A stretch of 64,000 nt of DNA from a virus: positions 1 through 64,000 of IMG/VR virus record IMGVR_UViG_3300025785_000009. One strand, 5' to 3'. Positions 14,603 to 23,300 of this stretch are shown here, one piece after another (position 1 is the first letter of the stretch; the number at the start of each line of letters is the position of its first letter). A program made the position numbers and the translations under genes. Below the pieces are notes generated by a model that ran no database searches, was not told the DNA's origin, and saw only the letters and a list, made by a program, of their open reading frames with translations.

Positions 14603-14807
14603 CCTCTTCGTCGTTTTGAGCTGTGTATTCTTTGAGTGCTTTTTTCAATATGTTGTCAGATGTGCCGAATTCCTGCAGTTCAACATCGCCCAACATATCA
14701 ACCAGTACACTCATAAGATTATCGGCTGCTTCCTGACGATCTTTGCTAGGTATATATTGTTTTAAAATAGTGTATGTCTCAATGAGAACTTCTACGTCGA
14801 TGCTCAT
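14574..14807 (-). CDS. Small acidic hypothetical protein (77 aa)
   Basis: 77 residues with an amphipathic N-terminal half and a very acidic C-terminus (NDEEGEEDKDGDW). The start overlaps the uvsX stop by 4 nt (ATGA), so it should be translated with uvsX. It may bind a basic or DNA-binding partner, but no family is recognised. Confidence 0.65.
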   Translation of the reverse strand: MSIDVEVLIETYTILKQYIPSKDRQEAADNLMSVLVDMLGDVELQEFGTSDNILKKALKEYTAQNDEEGEEDKDGDW

Positions 14808-15922
14808 TCTACTGTTTCCTCTTTTTTGGTTTTCTTTGTTTTTTCTTCAACTACTGCATCAACTGCTGCTTCAAGCTCTTCGATGTTGGCTTGCTTTTGA
14901 TGTGGGTTGGCAACAAAATCTACCATGGCTCGATCCAAACAAGAATCCTCGTTGCGTTCCCACGCCTTACGGAACTTCTTGATAATTTCACCATCGGCCA
15001 ATGTGTACACCAGACTGTTGCCTTCTTTCTTCAGCAGGTCTTTGCCTTCAAACAAGTCTACTAGACCTGAGTACGGATTCATACCTTCTTCGTATGGAAT
15101 CTTGACCTGGACAGATTCAAATGGTTTAGCGTAACGAGTTTTCATAATCTTACAAGCGGCGCGAATACCTTTGACTTCTGAGATCTTGTTGCCGTCTTCG
15201 TCTTCTTTGAGCTTTAACTTACGCATAGCAACCACAATAGAGCTGGCATAGATAAAGCCCTGACCACCCGAGATCTTGTCATCGGGATCAAACATATCTT
15301 GGCTAGCGTATGTGTGTGCTGTGGTAACCAAGCCAATGTTTAAACTGCCAAACATATTGACACAGTTACGAACCAAGGCAGCCAACGCTTTGGGTTTACG
15401 ACCCATATCGCCCTTCATATCGCCTGCTTCAAATTGGTTAACGTCTGTGGGTGTCAACAACATACCCAATGAGTCAACCACAAACAACACTTTGGGACGT
15501 TCTGTTTCTGGTAGAGTTTTGTATTCTTTAACAAACTCTGAAATCATCTTGCCCACATCGTCAATCATGGCCATATTTAATTTTAGCAGTTTGTCCTCGC
15601 TGGTGTCTACGTCTAGTGCGTGTAACCATTTTTCATCCAATGCATTTTCACTATCAACCAAGATAACATAAATGCCTTGCTTTTGTGCGTTGGATACTAG
15701 GTTACCCGAACAGATAAAACTTTTACCTGCACCAGATTCGCCAGCAAACACAGTGACTTTACCTAGCGGTACACCTTTGTGGAAGTCTCCACTGATAAGA
15801 TAATTGAGAGCATAGTTGTTGGTTGAGATCCAATCTGTTGGATCAGTAAAGCCCACGGAGATACCGTCAATGCTTTTGGTAATGCTCTTGCGAAATTTAC
15901 TTACGTCGAATGGTTTAGCCAT
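14804..15922 (-). CDS. uvsX: UvsX, RecA-like recombinase
   Basis: 372 residues (T4 UvsX is about 390). Walker A GESGAGKS at 61-68, Walker B near LFVVDSLGML, then the L1/L2 region with TTAHTY and KISGGQGFIYAS. It forms ATP-driven filaments on ssDNA for strand exchange, recombination-dependent replication and repair, together with gp32 and UvsY, both in this operon. The C-terminus is acidic and lysine-rich. Its start overlaps the radical SAM gene upstream by 8 nt. Confidence 0.95.
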   Translation of the reverse strand: MAKPFDVSKFRKSITKSIDGISVGFTDPTDWISTNNYALNYLISGDFHKGVPLGKVTVFAGESGAGKSFICSGNLVSNAQKQGIYVILVDSENALDEKWLHALDVDTSEDKLLKLNMAMIDDVGKMISEFVKEYKTLPETERPKVLFVVDSLGMLLTPTDVNQFEAGDMKGDMGRKPKALAALVRNCVNMFGSLNIGLVTTAHTYASQDMFDPDDKISGGQGFIYASSIVVAMRKLKLKEDEDGNKISEVKGIRAACKIMKTRYAKPFESVQVKIPYEEGMNPYSGLVDLFEGKDLLKKEGNSLVYTLADGEIIKKFRKAWERNEDSCLDRAMVDFVANPHQKQANIEELEAAVDAVVEEKTKKTKKEETVE

Positions 15923-17069
15923 AATGATTTTCCTTGATAAAATGATAAAAACTTTTAAATACTGCTTGACTACTTATACCTCTACGCTGATCCAAATCAG
16001 CAATTTCCTTGAGACTCTGCTCAATGTTGGCTGCAAAAGGTTGTTGAATATAGTTCAGCATATTACGTAATCCATCTTCCAATAGATATCCTGGTTGTTC
16101 AGAGATATGATATTGCAGTTTTAGTTCTACTGATTTTAACATATCTTTTGGTAAATGTCTAATGTTTAGGTATTCTGGTGTCAACAACGGGCCCAGCACA
16201 AAACTGTTGTTATGGAAACCCAATCCTTTTAGATAATATATACACTCAAATATACTCAAGTAGTTCAACAGAAAGTGCAACATATTGAATGATATTTTAT
16301 GGTTGAGCTGTTTGATTGTGCTCAAATTGTCTAAAAAGTCTCGCCACCGGCCGCCGTATCGAATGTATTCAAATTCTTCTTCGATTGAGTCAATGCTCAC
16401 AATCCAGTGTACATTCTTGAACTCACATATACGTTCAAACACACGAGTGTCCACTTTGCTGAGATTGGTATTGATACGCAGATTCACATCAGGATCCAGT
16501 AGATCCAACAACTCCAGGTTTTCCTTCATCAACAAGGGTTCGCCGCCGGCCATATACACGTGTTTTAGTGTGGGCGCACGATCCAAGATATACTGTTTGA
16601 ATTCGGCACGTTGTTCGTCAGTGGGCACCGCAGGATGTATCTTTAATTCATCAGCCCAACGACTGCTGAACTTGGGACCACAATATGTACAGGCAAAATT
16701 GCACAGGTTGGTCCAACGTACATCAACAGTTTGTAGATCAAAATTTTGTTCGGAGTAAGTAGACGGTGGCACATTTTTGAGTTCACGTATGTAAAACACA
16801 CGATCGCTAATGTGTTCAAAACCACGTTTACCTTTATCTAGATCATAACACGGAGAACAATTTGGTCCTGGCTCACGATTGATCATATTAAACTGTGTGT
16901 GCATATTGGTAGGACCCATCAAGATCTGTTCGATGCTGTTGTCTCTGATGTTGCCTAGCTTGCCAGCACTACGAATACAGTTTTTAACGTCGCCGTCAAA
17001 GTTGTACATAAGCCCAGTCCAAGGCATAGGACAAAATGCAGGGTTGGTCAATATGTCTTTGGGTGTCAT
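15915..17069 (-). CDS. Radical SAM protein with N-terminal SPASM-like cysteines
   Basis: 384 residues. Catalytic CxxxCxxC at C123, C127, C130 (CNFACTYC), followed by MAGGEPLL for SAM binding. The N-terminal 75 residues carry C13, C31, C71 and C74, set out as C-x17-C-...-CxxC around FDGDVKNC and GNI, which resembles a SPASM-type auxiliary Fe-S domain placed before rather than after the barrel. The gene at 17596 has the same layout. Such enzymes often modify peptides or carbohydrates. No precursor peptide was identified. Adjacent genes overlap on both sides. Confidence 0.85.
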   Translation of the reverse strand: MTPKDILTNPAFCPMPWTGLMYNFDGDVKNCIRSAGKLGNIRDNSIEQILMGPTNMHTQFNMINREPGPNCSPCYDLDKGKRGFEHISDRVFYIRELKNVPPSTYSEQNFDLQTVDVRWTNLCNFACTYCGPKFSSRWADELKIHPAVPTDEQRAEFKQYILDRAPTLKHVYMAGGEPLLMKENLELLDLLDPDVNLRINTNLSKVDTRVFERICEFKNVHWIVSIDSIEEEFEYIRYGGRWRDFLDNLSTIKQLNHKISFNMLHFLLNYLSIFECIYYLKGLGFHNNSFVLGPLLTPEYLNIRHLPKDMLKSVELKLQYHISEQPGYLLEDGLRNMLNYIQQPFAANIEQSLKEIADLDQRRGISSQAVFKSFYHFIKENHYG

Positions 17070-17599
17070 ATTTTGGGACCTAGGCTGATATCAGCAATGG
17101 CCAGATTGTTAGCTTCGGCCATTCTAAATGTTTGTACTAGTATTCTAGCCCACGTTGCAGGATCGGCTGCCGGTGGACTGGTAGTACCTGGTTGTGTGGC
17201 AATCCATCCAGGTCTGATCACTGTGATATGTGGACCACGTGGTGTCTTATACCTCAATTGATGTGCAGCCAACTCTAGGCTGATCTTTTGTATGCGATAC
17301 TCATCCATACCTTCCACTGTGCTGACCGGTTGCTGAGTCATCATTGTGCTGATCACCCAGATCCGTTTATCTAAATCTGCCCATCGGCGATGCATTTCAA
17401 ACAGCAATTCTGTTTGTGCAAATCCGGCCTGTGCATTGCTAACAAACAAGTCGCAAGGCTCAATGAGATCTGCTACTTTGGCAATGTTTCTGATGTTGTG
17501 TCCGGTACGCCGACTCAGGCCCACAATTTCCTCGCCATAAAATGCTTCAGCAAGTGCTTGCCCAATGCCGGCTGTGTGTCCGGTAATTGCTATTTTCAC
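17066..17599 (-). CDS. Short-chain dehydrogenase/reductase
   Basis: 177 residues, shorter than the usual 250. It has the NAD(P)-binding GHTAGIG (7-13), the NAQAG strand in place of NNAG, and the catalytic YxxxK at Y101/K105. The conserved Ser is probably in VISTMM. The C-terminal substrate lid is reduced. Fully embedded between two radical SAM genes with 4-nt overlaps, it probably oxidises or reduces their product or substrate. Confidence 0.85.
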   Translation of the reverse strand: MKIAITGHTAGIGQALAEAFYGEEIVGLSRRTGHNIRNIAKVADLIEPCDLFVSNAQAGFAQTELLFEMHRRWADLDKRIWVISTMMTQQPVSTVEGMDEYRIQKISLELAAHQLRYKTPRGPHITVIRPGWIATQPGTTSPPAADPATWARILVQTFRMAEANNLAIADISLGPKI

Positions 17600-18480
17600 T
17601 CAATGCCTCTCAGTTGTTTTTGTTCTTGTATGTATGCCTCTAAGGCTGCTTCATCGGTATTATTGACATCCAATACCGCAGGATGTTTTAGGTATGCGTA
17701 TTCGTGATCAATTCCGTGTAACTTTGCAAATGCAACAATCTCAGGTAACTGCTTTACATTCAATCTGCTGACTGTGGTCCATAAGTTTAATCGGACTGGC
17801 ATACGTTTGTATTCCATTAAATTAGCGTAGAACTTGTCCCACTTGATAGGCCAGCGTACAAAATCGTGTACGTCTTGTACGCCATCAAAACTGACGGTGA
17901 CAGTGACATCGATGCCGCGGTTGACCAAGTCTACTAATTCGGTCAATACGGTACTGCCATTTGTGTTTAGTCTGATACTTTCAACATTGGGCGGCAAATT
18001 GCGTATGACCTGTCGGTAGTTTTTGCTATGGCTGGGTTCGCCACCATTCAGGTCCAGGTGCACAATTCTCTCTTGTGGTAGTGCCCAAAAGCGATTGGTA
18101 TTGTCAACTATGGTATACTGTTTGGATTTCAAACTGCCAATCTTGGTGCTTAGGCCTTCGTGGCAGGTCATACAGGCACTATTACATACATTGTCTAACA
18201 CACCACCCACAGTTAGATAGTCTGGGCGTGTTTGTTGACTGTCAAATTCTATACTGTGTGTGCGTACACTTACGTTGGATTCGCGTTCGGTTTCTTCACA
18301 ACGTCGACACTCACTGGGCCACAGATCTTGCTCAAACTGTTCACGTATTTTGCGTAACCATACGCTAGAATCCATTTGTTCCAGGCTATCAAATTGTGCA
18401 GGGTTGACCATATGGCCACAGCGACTAACTGTTCCGTTATGGTTAAAGCGTACAAAATGATCTAGTCTAGGACAGCGCAT
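17596..18480 (-). CDS. Radical SAM protein, second N-terminal SPASM-like type
   Basis: 294 residues. Catalytic CxxxCxxC at C99, C103, C106 (CNSACMTC); NGGEPSHSKNY is the SAM-binding GGE motif. N-terminal C3, C21, C58 and C61 repeat the C-x17-C-...-CxxC layout of the neighbour at 15915, so the two are probably paralogues. It lacks the longer C-terminal extension of that protein. It overlaps the sulfotransferase-like gene by 19 nt and the SDR by 4 nt. Confidence 0.85.
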   Translation of the reverse strand: MRCPRLDHFVRFNHNGTVSRCGHMVNPAQFDSLEQMDSSVWLRKIREQFEQDLWPSECRRCEETERESNVSVRTHSIEFDSQQTRPDYLTVGGVLDNVCNSACMTCHEGLSTKIGSLKSKQYTIVDNTNRFWALPQERIVHLDLNGGEPSHSKNYRQVIRNLPPNVESIRLNTNGSTVLTELVDLVNRGIDVTVTVSFDGVQDVHDFVRWPIKWDKFYANLMEYKRMPVRLNLWTTVSRLNVKQLPEIVAFAKLHGIDHEYAYLKHPAVLDVNNTDEAALEAYIQEQKQLRGIE

Positions 18481-19076
18481 AAGTCTCGGCTTCGTTGAAT
18501 TGTTTCTTTGTATAGTTCGGGGTACTTGACCTTGATGTGTGCCAGTATCATTGCAAATGTGACAGTTTGATCTCTAAGGTCTTCAAACAGTATCTTGTCC
18601 AACTGCAAATAAAACCATAGTTGTTTGTTGTCTTGGAAACGATTTATCAGGCTTTGATCTCTAGCCAAGGTGTTCCAGGTTTCGCCAATGGTTGAATCTA
18701 ATTCGTCTGTGGTCTTGACAGTTATCCAAATGCCATTGGTATGTCTGTGCAAGTTCATGATCCAATGAAACTGTAGTGCAAAATGACGATCTAGAAACAA
18801 ATATTGTTCTATCAATGATAGAGTAGTTGCTCTATCAAACTCAGGATGGTACGCTAGATAAGTTTGTACACCCGATACATAACGTTCAAACGGATCACGC
18901 AGATACACCGTCACACAACCAACTTTACTTATCTGTTCTGGTGAGAGTGTGCGTAAACTTTTTTCTTTGAGTCCGCTGGAACCGTTTTTAAAAATAGGGT
19001 AGACATAGTGGTTAGCAGATACTTCAAGTATCTCGCACTCGTCGGGAAATAGAATAGGATCTATATATGATAACAT
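18462..19076 (-). CDS. Sulfotransferase-like protein
   Basis: 204 residues. FKNGSSGL (about 29-36) fits the 5'-phosphosulfate-binding loop and YLRDPFERYVSG (58-69) the 3'-phosphate motif RDPxxRxxSxY of PAPS-dependent sulfotransferases. The substrate is unknown; a sugar, lipid or radical-SAM product would fit the operon. The ATG at 19076 is preferred over the upstream TTG at 19082. A UUCG hairpin directly precedes it, and no strong Shine-Dalgarno is visible. Confidence 0.65.
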   Translation of the reverse strand: MLSYIDPILFPDECEILEVSANHYVYPIFKNGSSGLKEKSLRTLSPEQISKVGCVTVYLRDPFERYVSGVQTYLAYHPEFDRATTLSLIEQYLFLDRHFALQFHWIMNLHRHTNGIWITVKTTDELDSTIGETWNTLARDQSLINRFQDNKQLWFYLQLDKILFEDLRDQTVTFAMILAHIKVKYPELYKETIQRSRDLCAVLD

Positions 19077-19085
19077 AAGCAAGAA

Positions 19086-19105
19086 GTGGGAGCCGAAGCC
19101 CCCAC
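19086..19105 (-). terminator. UUCG-capped hairpin after gp32
   Basis: On the minus strand GTGGGGGC-TTCG-GCTCCCAC forms an 8-bp stem (one G-U) closed by a UUCG tetraloop, 20 nt after the gp32 stop. The following sequence is only moderately T-rich. It may be a partial terminator or an mRNA-stabilising 3' end that lowers expression of the downstream genes. Confidence 0.55.
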
Positions 19106-19125
19106 ACCCTAATCAGGAAAGATTA

Positions 19126-20100
19126 TTACTGCTTACGATTGCGAATCATCGCTAGGATGTCTTCGGCACGTTTGCTACTTGGTGCAGCTTCGGCAGCTGG
19201 AGCAGCTACTGGTGCTGTTGCTACTGGTGCATCATCTTCATCAACAGGATCAGCTGACACGGCTGGTGCTGGTGCGGAAGCGTCTGCGGCTGGTGCGGCA
19301 TTTGGAGTATCCAAACCGTATGGTTTGTAATACGCACCCCATTTGTCTGCATCATATGGTTGACCATCTACTGATGCTTCAAACATTTCTTTAAGAACTT
19401 TGAGTTCTACTTCGGTTGGTTTCTTGGGCAAGAAGTCACTCAAGTTAAACAGACCGTGTTCGTCGATTGCGGCTTGTTCTTCTGCGGTCAGTGCAGATTC
19501 TTTGCGTGACCATTTGCTTGTGCTGTAGTCAGCGTAGCCACCTTTGGAAGTTTTAACAATTTGGAAATCCAGGCCAGCTTGATAATCAGTTGGCAATTCT
19601 TCCATTTCTGGATCCATCAAAGCTGCTTTGATGATGTTAAAAATTTGTGGGCTGATTGTAAAACGACGAATTGGATTAGCCGGAGTCTTGTCATCGCTCA
19701 ATGCATTTTCACGCACAAAGCCTTGAAACACATAACTCTTCTTTTTCCAATACTTGCGACCCATTTCTTCTAGACTAGGATCTTTGAACCAAGGACGTAC
19801 TTCTGCCAAGATTGGGCAGGCTTCGCCGTACATTTCCATACAAGGAACTTGTACTACTACTGGTTTTGAATCTGCTTGACCTTTGACACCAGCAAATGGC
19901 AAACGGATCATTGCACGTTCAGCCCAAAAGAATGAATTCTTGGTGTTGCCGTCGGGTAGAAATCTGATACGAGTGGTGGAACCTTCTGCAATGTTCCAGT
20001 GTGGATAGATAGCGTTGTCGCCACCTGCTTGTTTGTTACCTGCGCCACGGTTTTCTGATGCTTGAAGCTTTGCGCGAATTTCTGCTAATGTTGTAGCCAT
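19126..20100 (-). CDS. gp32: gp32 single-stranded DNA-binding protein
   Basis: 324 residues (T4: 301). The N-terminal basic region precedes the OB-fold core with HWNIAEGSTTRIRFLPDG and YWKKKSYVFQGFVREN, as in T4-like gp32. A zinc-site-like segment has two cysteines (QVPCMEMYGEACPI). The acidic, Ala/Pro-rich linker leads to a C-terminal helix (KRAEDILAMIRNRK), where partner proteins bind. It coats replication ssDNA and works with UvsX/UvsY in the same operon. The start at 20100 has an AAGGAG Shine-Dalgarno, and a sigma70 promoter lies about 65 nt upstream. Confidence 0.93.
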   Translation of the reverse strand: MATTLAEIRAKLQASENRGAGNKQAGGDNAIYPHWNIAEGSTTRIRFLPDGNTKNSFFWAERAMIRLPFAGVKGQADSKPVVVQVPCMEMYGEACPILAEVRPWFKDPSLEEMGRKYWKKKSYVFQGFVRENALSDDKTPANPIRRFTISPQIFNIIKAALMDPEMEELPTDYQAGLDFQIVKTSKGGYADYSTSKWSRKESALTAEEQAAIDEHGLFNLSDFLPKKPTEVELKVLKEMFEASVDGQPYDADKWGAYYKPYGLDTPNAAPAADASAPAPAVSADPVDEDDAPVATAPVAAPAAEAAPSSKRAEDILAMIRNRKQ

Positions 20101-20164
20101 AATGTTTCTCCTTAAGATGGTCTTTAATTTACTACTGTGCCTAGATATATACTTGCACCCTGCT

Positions 20165-20194
20165 AGTATATAACAATACTATTTAGCTTGTCAA
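20165..20194 (-). promoter_or_regulatory. Sigma70 promoter for gp32 (TTGACA ... TATACT/TATATA)
   Basis: -35 TTGACA is the complement of 20189-20194; -10 is TATACT (18-nt spacer) or TATATA (16-nt spacer). A GCTAAATA late-like octamer overlaps the spacer. It heads the long gp32-uvsX operon, with a leader of roughly 60 nt. Confidence 0.75.
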
Positions 20195-20206
20195 ACGATT
20201 TTTAAA

Positions 20207-21682
20207 TTATTTTCTCAATCCGGCTAAACTGCGGATAAAATCCAAACTGTCGGCTTCTTCCATTGCCATATTTGAAACATTTGGATGTTCGGTTGTGCTG
20301 CCGTATTCGGTACCGGTTGGTGCAGATGGGCTGGTCTCTGGAGCAAAATTGGTTTGCTGATCGCGACCGTTTTGTTGTAGTTCTGCTGTGACTTTGGCAA
20401 ATAATTCGGGCATATGAACTTCTAACCAACTTTTGATCAACGGAGTTGCATCTGCGTCAGGACCTTGGCTGTGACTCAATTCGGTAATTTTGTCATTTAA
20501 CTCGTCGTCACCAATCAATTGATCCAGCTCAGAAATAGCATCAACACCATCAATGCCAACTGATACAGGAGTTTTTAATAGTTCTATCAATGCTCTGGCA
20601 CGGTCTGCATCGTCGGGCTTGAGCCAGTTGCCTTCGGCTACCAAGTCTGCCCACTCTTCCAACTCTGCACCCAAGGTGTTGGCCGATTCGCGTTGATATT
20701 TTTTATATGCTTTGTACACAATTGGTAGGGCTTCGGTAAAACGATCGTCGTAGACCTTTTTAACAAAACGTTCACGCAAGGCATCTACGTCCACTTCATC
20801 TTCAACCACGGAGCGATCTGGCACCCAGGATTCAAAATATTCGTTGTAGCCTCTTGGTCCACGCATACGACGCAGTTGACGTTTCAACTGATCATAATGT
20901 TGTACAGCACTATGAGTCATATCTGCTGTTTCTTGGTCTTCAAACTGACGATGTTTGGTACTGCGTACAAAATGACGCATATCACTCATTTCTTTTACCA
21001 ATGAATTGATATGTTCGGCACGTTCGTCGTGCAAGGTTCCGCCGGCATTCAAATGCTCAGCCATTGCATACGCACCGTGTAAGTTTGTGTGTGGTAACAA
21101 GAAACGTTCACCGCGTTCGGTTTCTAAAAAGATTTCTTGAATTCTACGACTACGAGCGCCACGAACTTCGTCGTTGACTTTGTCTGCGTGGCGAATTAGT
21201 ATTTTGGTGTTGCCTTTGTCGGCAAAGCTGTTGTATGGACGACCCGGTGTGCCATACAAGCGACTTTCTGTCATTGCCACGTCGCTGGTTGTTGCCACGT
21301 CGTCCACTTTGGCCTGTTGTTTGATATCTTTGAGATCTAGATTAGATTTGTTAATGTCACGGGTGTCAAATGTTAATAAATTGCGTTTTGCAAACAGTCT
21401 CAAATTGCGTAAAAATTCGTACCATTCTTTGCGTTGCTCGCGATCCATTTCGCCGCTGATGTTTTGTCCATAATATACTTTAAGACTTGTTTCGTCAATT
21501 AGGCTAATAGTTACTGTGCCAAATTCTGCGCCGTCGTCGCTGGAATATGTGAAGTTAAAAAATCGTGCTTCAGAAGGGTCTGTTTCAGCCTTGGCTTGTT
21601 CGTCGCCCAGAGTTACGTTTGCAAAACGTGAGCGTATTTTATCAAATAATGCGGCGGCAATGGATTCTATTTCTTTACTCAT
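20207..21682 (-). CDS. Hypothetical protein (491 aa) between gp32 and gp17
   Basis: I do not recognise a function. 491 residues, soluble, with a long basic and glutamine-rich middle (MRHFVRSTKHRQFEDQ, QLRRMRGPRGY), a helical acidic C-terminal half, and the C-terminal motif LDFIRSLAGLRK, which resembles the end of gp22 and parts of other genes here. A GATAAATA late element ends 5 nt before the ATG with no Shine-Dalgarno, so late, leaderless expression and perhaps a virion role are likely. Confidence 0.65.
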   Translation of the reverse strand: MSKEIESIAAALFDKIRSRFANVTLGDEQAKAETDPSEARFFNFTYSSDDGAEFGTVTISLIDETSLKVYYGQNISGEMDREQRKEWYEFLRNLRLFAKRNLLTFDTRDINKSNLDLKDIKQQAKVDDVATTSDVAMTESRLYGTPGRPYNSFADKGNTKILIRHADKVNDEVRGARSRRIQEIFLETERGERFLLPHTNLHGAYAMAEHLNAGGTLHDERAEHINSLVKEMSDMRHFVRSTKHRQFEDQETADMTHSAVQHYDQLKRQLRRMRGPRGYNEYFESWVPDRSVVEDEVDVDALRERFVKKVYDDRFTEALPIVYKAYKKYQRESANTLGAELEEWADLVAEGNWLKPDDADRARALIELLKTPVSVGIDGVDAISELDQLIGDDELNDKITELSHSQGPDADATPLIKSWLEVHMPELFAKVTAELQQNGRDQQTNFAPETSPSAPTGTEYGSTTEHPNVSNMAMEEADSLDFIRSLAGLRK

Positions 21683-21687
21683 ATATC

Positions 21688-21695
21688 TATTTATC
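21688..21695 (-). promoter_or_regulatory. Late promoter GATAAATA 5 nt before the ATG at 21682
   Basis: Octamer at exactly the T4 late -13 to -6 spacing if the A of ATG is +1. No Shine-Dalgarno lies between. Confidence 0.6.
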
Positions 21696-23300
21696 TTAAA
21701 TCATTATGAACGGCATCGGCTCTATAAAATTGTCAATATTATCACGTAATTCTGAGTCCAATGTGCTGTCAAACTGCTGTAACAGCATAACCATACGTAT
21801 TGCCAGCAGTAAGCTCATTACTAGATCATCGTGTTCGCCTATTTTGGCTGCAAAACTGTTGCCGCTGGCCACAAAGGTTTTTAGTTCGCTCAACAACGGC
21901 TTGCTGGCTATAACAAAACGTCGTGTTTCTACTAGACTTTTTAGTTTGCTACAAGCACTCAGTTTACTTTTGTTGGTAGTAGTAAATCCTTTGCGATATC
22001 TGTGTCCCACTGCACCTTTTTTGGGTTCGCTTAGGAAAGTGCCTGGGATATTTTCTTCGCCCAGCTCGCTGATTGCTACCAGAGCTGCTTCACCCAGGGT
22101 ATTGTTTTCCACCGAGTAGTAAACATTGTTGCTGCCGGCTGTGTCCGCTAGATACTGACAGATTTCTTTAAGAATTACAATTTGACGTTGCACTGGTGTT
22201 TTGTTATCGCGCCACTCGGCCACTTGTTTCAACCCGGGCATCTCTAATACCTGTATGGCCGCAGGATCAGATCCTGTACCTAGACTGGGATCCAATGCTA
22301 CCACATAGGTTCCTGTGCGTTCAGGGCGTTTGTACCAACGTATTTGTCCTTGCTTCTCTACTGGATCAATACCAGACATTTCTGCCAGGTGTAAGGGATT
22401 GATAAGTGTTTCATCAAAGATAATGAATTCACATTCCATTTCTCGACGGAAACGTTCTTCGCCCAGCTGTGCCAACATTTGTGCGGCCCACTTTTCATCA
22501 CGATCTGGATGTTCTTGCCACGCACTACGGAATGCCTTGAACCCGTTGATACCCAACTCTGTTTCGTTGCCTTGTGCATCAAAGCACTTGTTGGCGCCAC
22601 GCCAGATCTGCGCAAACTGATCTTCGTCTGAGTTTGGTGTTGATGTAATAATACACTTACCACCAGTTGCTAGTGTAGGTGTAATGGAAGTCCAGAATTC
22701 ACTCGCAATAGTTGGGCGAACGAACGCAAACTCGTCACAGTATAAGAGTGATATGGACATACCACGACCTGTATTTTCTGTTGTTGTTTGACTTACTATG
22801 CGGCTACCATTTTCAAAGTCCAAGCTACCTTTATTGTAACTTGTTACCCCGGCTCGGATAAAGTCTGGACAGTTCTCATAAGCGTGACGAACACGTTGCA
22901 TAATCTCCTGTGCGCCCAGGTATTTGTGTGCGGCTACTAAAATAGTCGAATCTGGAACAAACATAGCATACCACAACAGGTAGCCAGCGGCACTGGTCGA
23001 TTTGCCCGTTTGTCTAGGCATTAGGCTTATAGAGAATCTATAATTATGATACGTGTGTATCAAGCGTTCTTGATATTCAAATGGATGATACTGTATGGCA
23101 CCTTTAGTTGGATGCTGAATAAAGAAGTAGTTGTCCATAAAGTATTGCGGACCTGTTACCGGATCAGCACAGCGAGCTAGCTCTTGTATTTGCTGTTCAG
23201 TATACGACATCCGTTTGTACGGTGTCTTAATAATCGCGGTTTCTAAGTCTTTGGCCATTTTGTAATAATCTTTTGTATAAGTATATTTAATGTCAGACAC
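21696..23300 (-). CDS. gp17: gp17 large terminase subunit
   Basis: 534 residues. Walker A-like MPRQTGKS (95-101), Walker B LLYCDE (D189, E190), motif C near ITSTPN, and a C-terminal RNase-H-type nuclease with VVALDPSLGTGSD (first Asp at 337) and a later HDDLV. It packages DNA into proheads through gp20. The start at 23300 is a GTG with no clear Shine-Dalgarno; internal ATGs at residues 15 and 31 are alternatives. It overlaps the divergent HNH gene by 11 nt, an unusual head-to-head arrangement. Confidence 0.95.
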   Translation of the reverse strand: MSDIKYTYTKDYYKMAKDLETAIIKTPYKRMSYTEQQIQELARCADPVTGPQYFMDNYFFIQHPTKGAIQYHPFEYQERLIHTYHNYRFSISLMPRQTGKSTSAAGYLLWYAMFVPDSTILVAAHKYLGAQEIMQRVRHAYENCPDFIRAGVTSYNKGSLDFENGSRIVSQTTTENTGRGMSISLLYCDEFAFVRPTIASEFWTSITPTLATGGKCIITSTPNSDEDQFAQIWRGANKCFDAQGNETELGINGFKAFRSAWQEHPDRDEKWAAQMLAQLGEERFRREMECEFIIFDETLINPLHLAEMSGIDPVEKQGQIRWYKRPERTGTYVVALDPSLGTGSDPAAIQVLEMPGLKQVAEWRDNKTPVQRQIVILKEICQYLADTAGSNNVYYSVENNTLGEAALVAISELGEENIPGTFLSEPKKGAVGHRYRKGFTTTNKSKLSACSKLKSLVETRRFVIASKPLLSELKTFVASGNSFAAKIGEHDDLVMSLLLAIRMVMLLQQFDSTLDSELRDNIDNFIEPMPFIMI

